Source: Flavobacteriaceae bacterium CRH (GTDB lineage Bacteria; Bacteroidota; Bacteroidia; Flavobacteriales; Flavobacteriaceae). Taken from it: a stretch of 64,000 nt of DNA. Positions within the stretch are counted from its first letter, which is position 1. Every line of letters starts with the position of its first letter. The notes under the pieces were generated by a model. The model was not told the DNA's origin. It searched no databases and worked only from the letters and a program-made list of their open reading frames with translations. Position numbers and translations under genes: made by a program. Shown piece by piece: positions 61,907 through 64,000 of the stretch. The DNA lies in contig LMAJ01000016.1 in assembly GCA_001507425.1 (NCBI GenBank), forward strand, positions 124,001 through 188,000, written 5' to 3'.

Positions 61907-62794
61907 TTAGTCAATTGCTCTTTTTGTAATATCTCCAAAAGCATCAATTCTTCTGTCTCTGAAAAATGGCCAGTTTTGACGAACATTTTCCTGAAGATCT
62001 AAATCTACTTCTGCAATTAATATCTCTTCCTGATCGTGAGAAGCCTGAGCTAAAATTTCACCTTGTGGACCTGCAATGAATGACGCTCCCCAAAATTGAA
62101 TTCCTTCTGTTCCTTCAATGTATTTTTCTAAACCAATTCTGTTTGCTGCGGCAACAAAAACTCCGTTTGCAACTGCGTGCCCTTTCATAACATTCATCCA
62201 GGCACCATATTGATTTTCTCCGTATTGTTCTTTTTCTTTTGGATGCCAACCAATTGCTGTTGGATAGAACAGTACTTCAGCACCTTTTAATGCTGTAATA
62301 CGCGCTGCTTCCGGATACCATTGATCCCAACAAATAAGCGTTCCGATTTTTCCTTTTTTAGTTTCAATTGCCTGAAAACCTAAATCTCCCGGAGTAAAAT
62401 AGAATTTTTCATAAAAATGAGGATCGTCCGGAATGTGCATTTTACGGTATAAACCAGCTTCTGTACCATCAGTATCGATGATATAAGCACTATTGTGGTA
62501 AATTCCAGCCATTCTTTTCTCGAAAAACGGAACAATAATTACAACTCCCAATTCTTTTGCCAATTCGCTAAAAGCAATAAATGAAGTACTGTAAAGTGGT
62601 TCTGCTAATGCAAAATTATCTACATCTTCGCTTTGGCAAAAATAATGGCTGCTATATAATTCCGGTAATAAGATAACTTCAGCGCCTTTGTTGGCAGCAT
62701 CTTTTACCCAACTGATACATTTTTTAAGATTATTTTCGGCAACGTCGTTAAGATTTAACTGAACAACGGCTATTTTATATTTTCTTTTCGGCAT
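61907..62794 (-). CDS. aguB: N-carbamoylputrescine amidase
   Basis: A 295-aa nitrilase-family enzyme. The Glu-Lys-Cys triad is visible: Glu45 in LLPELYSS, Lys118 in LYRKMHIPDD and Cys155 in LICWDQWYPEAA. The substrate assignment fits the AguB length and the presence of aguA in the window: it converts N-carbamoylputrescine to putrescine, CO2 and ammonia. Together they complete the agmatine route. A different nitrilase substrate remains possible. Confidence 0.9.
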   Translation of the reverse strand: MPKRKYKIAVVQLNLNDVAENNLKKCISWVKDAANKGAEVILLPELYSSHYFCQSEDVDNFALAEPLYSTSFIAFSELAKELGVVIIVPFFEKRMAGIYHNSAYIIDTDGTEAGLYRKMHIPDDPHFYEKFYFTPGDLGFQAIETKKGKIGTLICWDQWYPEAARITALKGAEVLFYPTAIGWHPKEKEQYGENQYGAWMNVMKGHAVANGVFVAAANRIGLEKYIEGTEGIQFWGASFIAGPQGEILAQASHDQEEILIAEVDLDLQENVRQNWPFFRDRRIDAFGDITKRAID

Positions 62795-62880
62795 GACGTA
62801 AAATTTAGAAGTGCAAAAATAGTAAATTTTAGAGGAATGGCAAAGTGAGTTATGATCTTCTGAAAACTAAAATTTCTACT

Positions 62881-62955
62881 CTAGCCCCGATAGAAGCGGT
62901 ATCCTTTTTCTTCCGCTAGTGCGGAAGAAAAAGATATAGCGGATAGCGGGACTGA
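62881..62955. ncRNA. Candidate Flavo-1-type structured RNA/repeat
   Basis: CTAGCCCCGATAGAAGCGG opens the element and TATAGCGGATAGCGGGAC closes it. A perfect 13-bp stem (CTTTTTCTTCCGC, TAGT loop, GCGGAAGAAAAAG) lies at 62904-62933. Layout and flanks are like a repeat common in Flavobacterium genomes that I recall being described as the Flavo-1 motif. Strand is uncertain; identity is from memory. Confidence 0.55.
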
Positions 62956-62993
62956 TGGTTTTATGAAAAAATAATACCCTGCTTCAAAAAAAA

Positions 62994-63015
62994 ACACTGG
63001 CCATTTGACCAGTGT
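62994..63015 (-). terminator. Hairpin after the DUF808 gene
   Basis: ACACTGG and CCAGTGT pair with an 8-nt loop, flanked by an A run upstream, so it can end minus-strand transcription 22 bp downstream of the gene. Confidence 0.65.
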
Positions 63016-63036
63016 TATTTATTTTATAAGCTTGAA

Positions 63037-63933
63037 TTATTGTGCTGTTGCTTTTTCTTTTTTACCGAATAACTTTTTAAAAAGATTTACTATTACTAAA
63101 ACCACAAATCCTAATACCAAACCTATTACAAATTCTTTTATAATAGACGGTATCTTAATTTTTGGTGATAAATGATGAAAAAATGGAATGTAATGCACAA
63201 AGATACCTCCGGCAACTAATAGTAAAGCAATTGTACCAATTACAGTTAAAGCTTTAATAACCAATGGAAGTGCTTTTACCAATATATTACCAATAAATTT
63301 TGATATGCTTTTTTCTTTTTTGCTAAATTTGATAAGCTTATAGCCTGCTTCATCCATTCTAACAATAAGAGCGACAATTCCGTAAACGCCAATGGTCGCA
63401 ATTAATGCAATTATTGAAGTTACAACGATTTGCTGTATTAAAGGTTCCTCAATTACGGTACCTAAAGCGATAATTACAATTTCTACTGATAAAATAAAAT
63501 CAGTTACAATTGCAGATTTTATTTTGCCTTTTTCGGCTTCTAAAATTTGTTCTTCTGTAAAGTCTTGTGCTGTTATTCCTTCTGATTCTTCGTGACTGTG
63601 AGGGAAAATAAATTCGTATATTTTTTCTGCTCCTTCGTATGCTAAAAATAATCCACCAAGTACCAGAATGACAATGATTGCAACAGGCAAAAATGCACTT
63701 AATAGAAATGCAATTGGCAAGATGATGATTTTGTTAAGAAGTGAACCCTTACTTATCGCCCATAATACCGGAAGTTCTCTCGACGAAGCAAATCCTGAAG
63801 CTTTCTCAGCATTTACTGCTAAATCATCTCCAAGTATACCTGCCGTTTTCTTAGCTGCAATTTTACTCATTACTGCAACATCATCCATAATTGCTGCGAT
63901 ATCATCTAATAATACGAAAAAACCTGATGCCAT
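63037..63933 (-). CDS. DUF808 membrane protein (YedI-like)
   Basis: A 298-aa inner-membrane protein of the DUF808/YedI family. It starts MASGFFVLLDDIAAIMDDVA, then AKKTAGILGDDLAVNAEKAS, both family signatures. There are about five to seven membrane helices (about 75-97, 150-170, 168-190, 220-245 and 270-290). The physiological role is not known. It lies next to the structured repeat at 62881. Confidence 0.92.
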   Translation of the reverse strand: MASGFFVLLDDIAAIMDDVAVMSKIAAKKTAGILGDDLAVNAEKASGFASSRELPVLWAISKGSLLNKIIILPIAFLLSAFLPVAIIVILVLGGLFLAYEGAEKIYEFIFPHSHEESEGITAQDFTEEQILEAEKGKIKSAIVTDFILSVEIVIIALGTVIEEPLIQQIVVTSIIALIATIGVYGIVALIVRMDEAGYKLIKFSKKEKSISKFIGNILVKALPLVIKALTVIGTIALLLVAGGIFVHYIPFFHHLSPKIKIPSIIKEFVIGLVLGFVVLVIVNLFKKLFGKKEKATAQ

Positions 63934-64000
63934 TGTAGTTTATTTGTTTTAGAAACTTCCTAATTCATTGGCTTTTAATGCTCAATTTAATTAGCTCGTT

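Overview
The window is AT-rich (roughly one third G+C by eye) and looks like the chromosome of a Flavobacterium-type member of the Bacteroidetes. The evidence is the TAnnTTTG-type -7 promoter boxes, the near absence of Shine-Dalgarno sequences, TlpA, TonB-receptor, GH3, DUF6377 and choice-of-anchor genes, and many copies of short intergenic palindromic repeats of the kind scattered through Flavobacterium genomes. No tRNA, rRNA, CRISPR array, transposase or integrase gene was found.

Layout. 1-9,000: two cupin genes (one cut by the window edge), an AraC regulator, a Crp/Fnr regulator with a metallo-beta-lactamase-fold enzyme, a Na+/H+ antiporter, a GH2 glycosidase and a small unknown gene. 9,100-12,100: two unknown membrane proteins, a TlpA-like thioredoxin and an S24/CI-like repressor that lacks the family's serine nucleophile. 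12,200-21,900: an accessory island of phage-fibre-like or adhesin-like genes. It holds a 1,843-aa protein with an N-terminally truncated vWA domain, two tail-fibre-like proteins, two DUF5977 proteins and a decayed BspA-like repeat gene, but no capsid, portal, terminase or tail-sheath genes. 22,000-23,700: an ArsR/Old Yellow Enzyme operon with a clear promoter and operator. 23,770-40,360: a carbohydrate-use region with three GH3 enzymes, an alpha/beta hydrolase, a DUF1349 protein, an acyltransferase, a TonB-type receptor without a SusD partner, a DUF6377 membrane regulator and a Nudix-fold regulator with a dead Nudix box. 40,670-64,000: mostly housekeeping genes. These are an acyl-CoA oxidase/dehydrogenase, an EamA exporter divergent from a MocR regulator, a bestrophin/USP pair, an OmpR-type two-component system, a pentapeptide protein, GMP reductase, MiaE, GlyA, fumarylacetoacetase, agmatine deiminase and N-carbamoylputrescine amidase (together the agmatine-to-putrescine route), an OmpA protein and a DUF808 membrane protein.

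How parts work together. The 34-39 kb genes (receptor then GH3 in one operon, with esterase and second GH3 downstream) would import and hydrolyse a beta-linked oligosaccharide. Palindromes and direct repeats upstream of the receptor sit opposite the Nudix-type regulator. AguA and AguB catalyse successive steps. The fibre-like island lies next to the degenerate S24 repressor, and the region between them carries two inverted repeats that could be operators.

The most interesting signals are: (1) the stand-alone fibre/vWA/DUF5977 island beside a probably non-cleavable repressor; (2) a strong Shine-Dalgarno on a small lipoprotein gene, in a phylum that hardly uses them; (3) three regulator genes whose ATG lies exactly 4 nt after a -7 box, implying leaderless mRNAs; and (4) two modular long-inverted-repeat families that share an internal core but have different arms.
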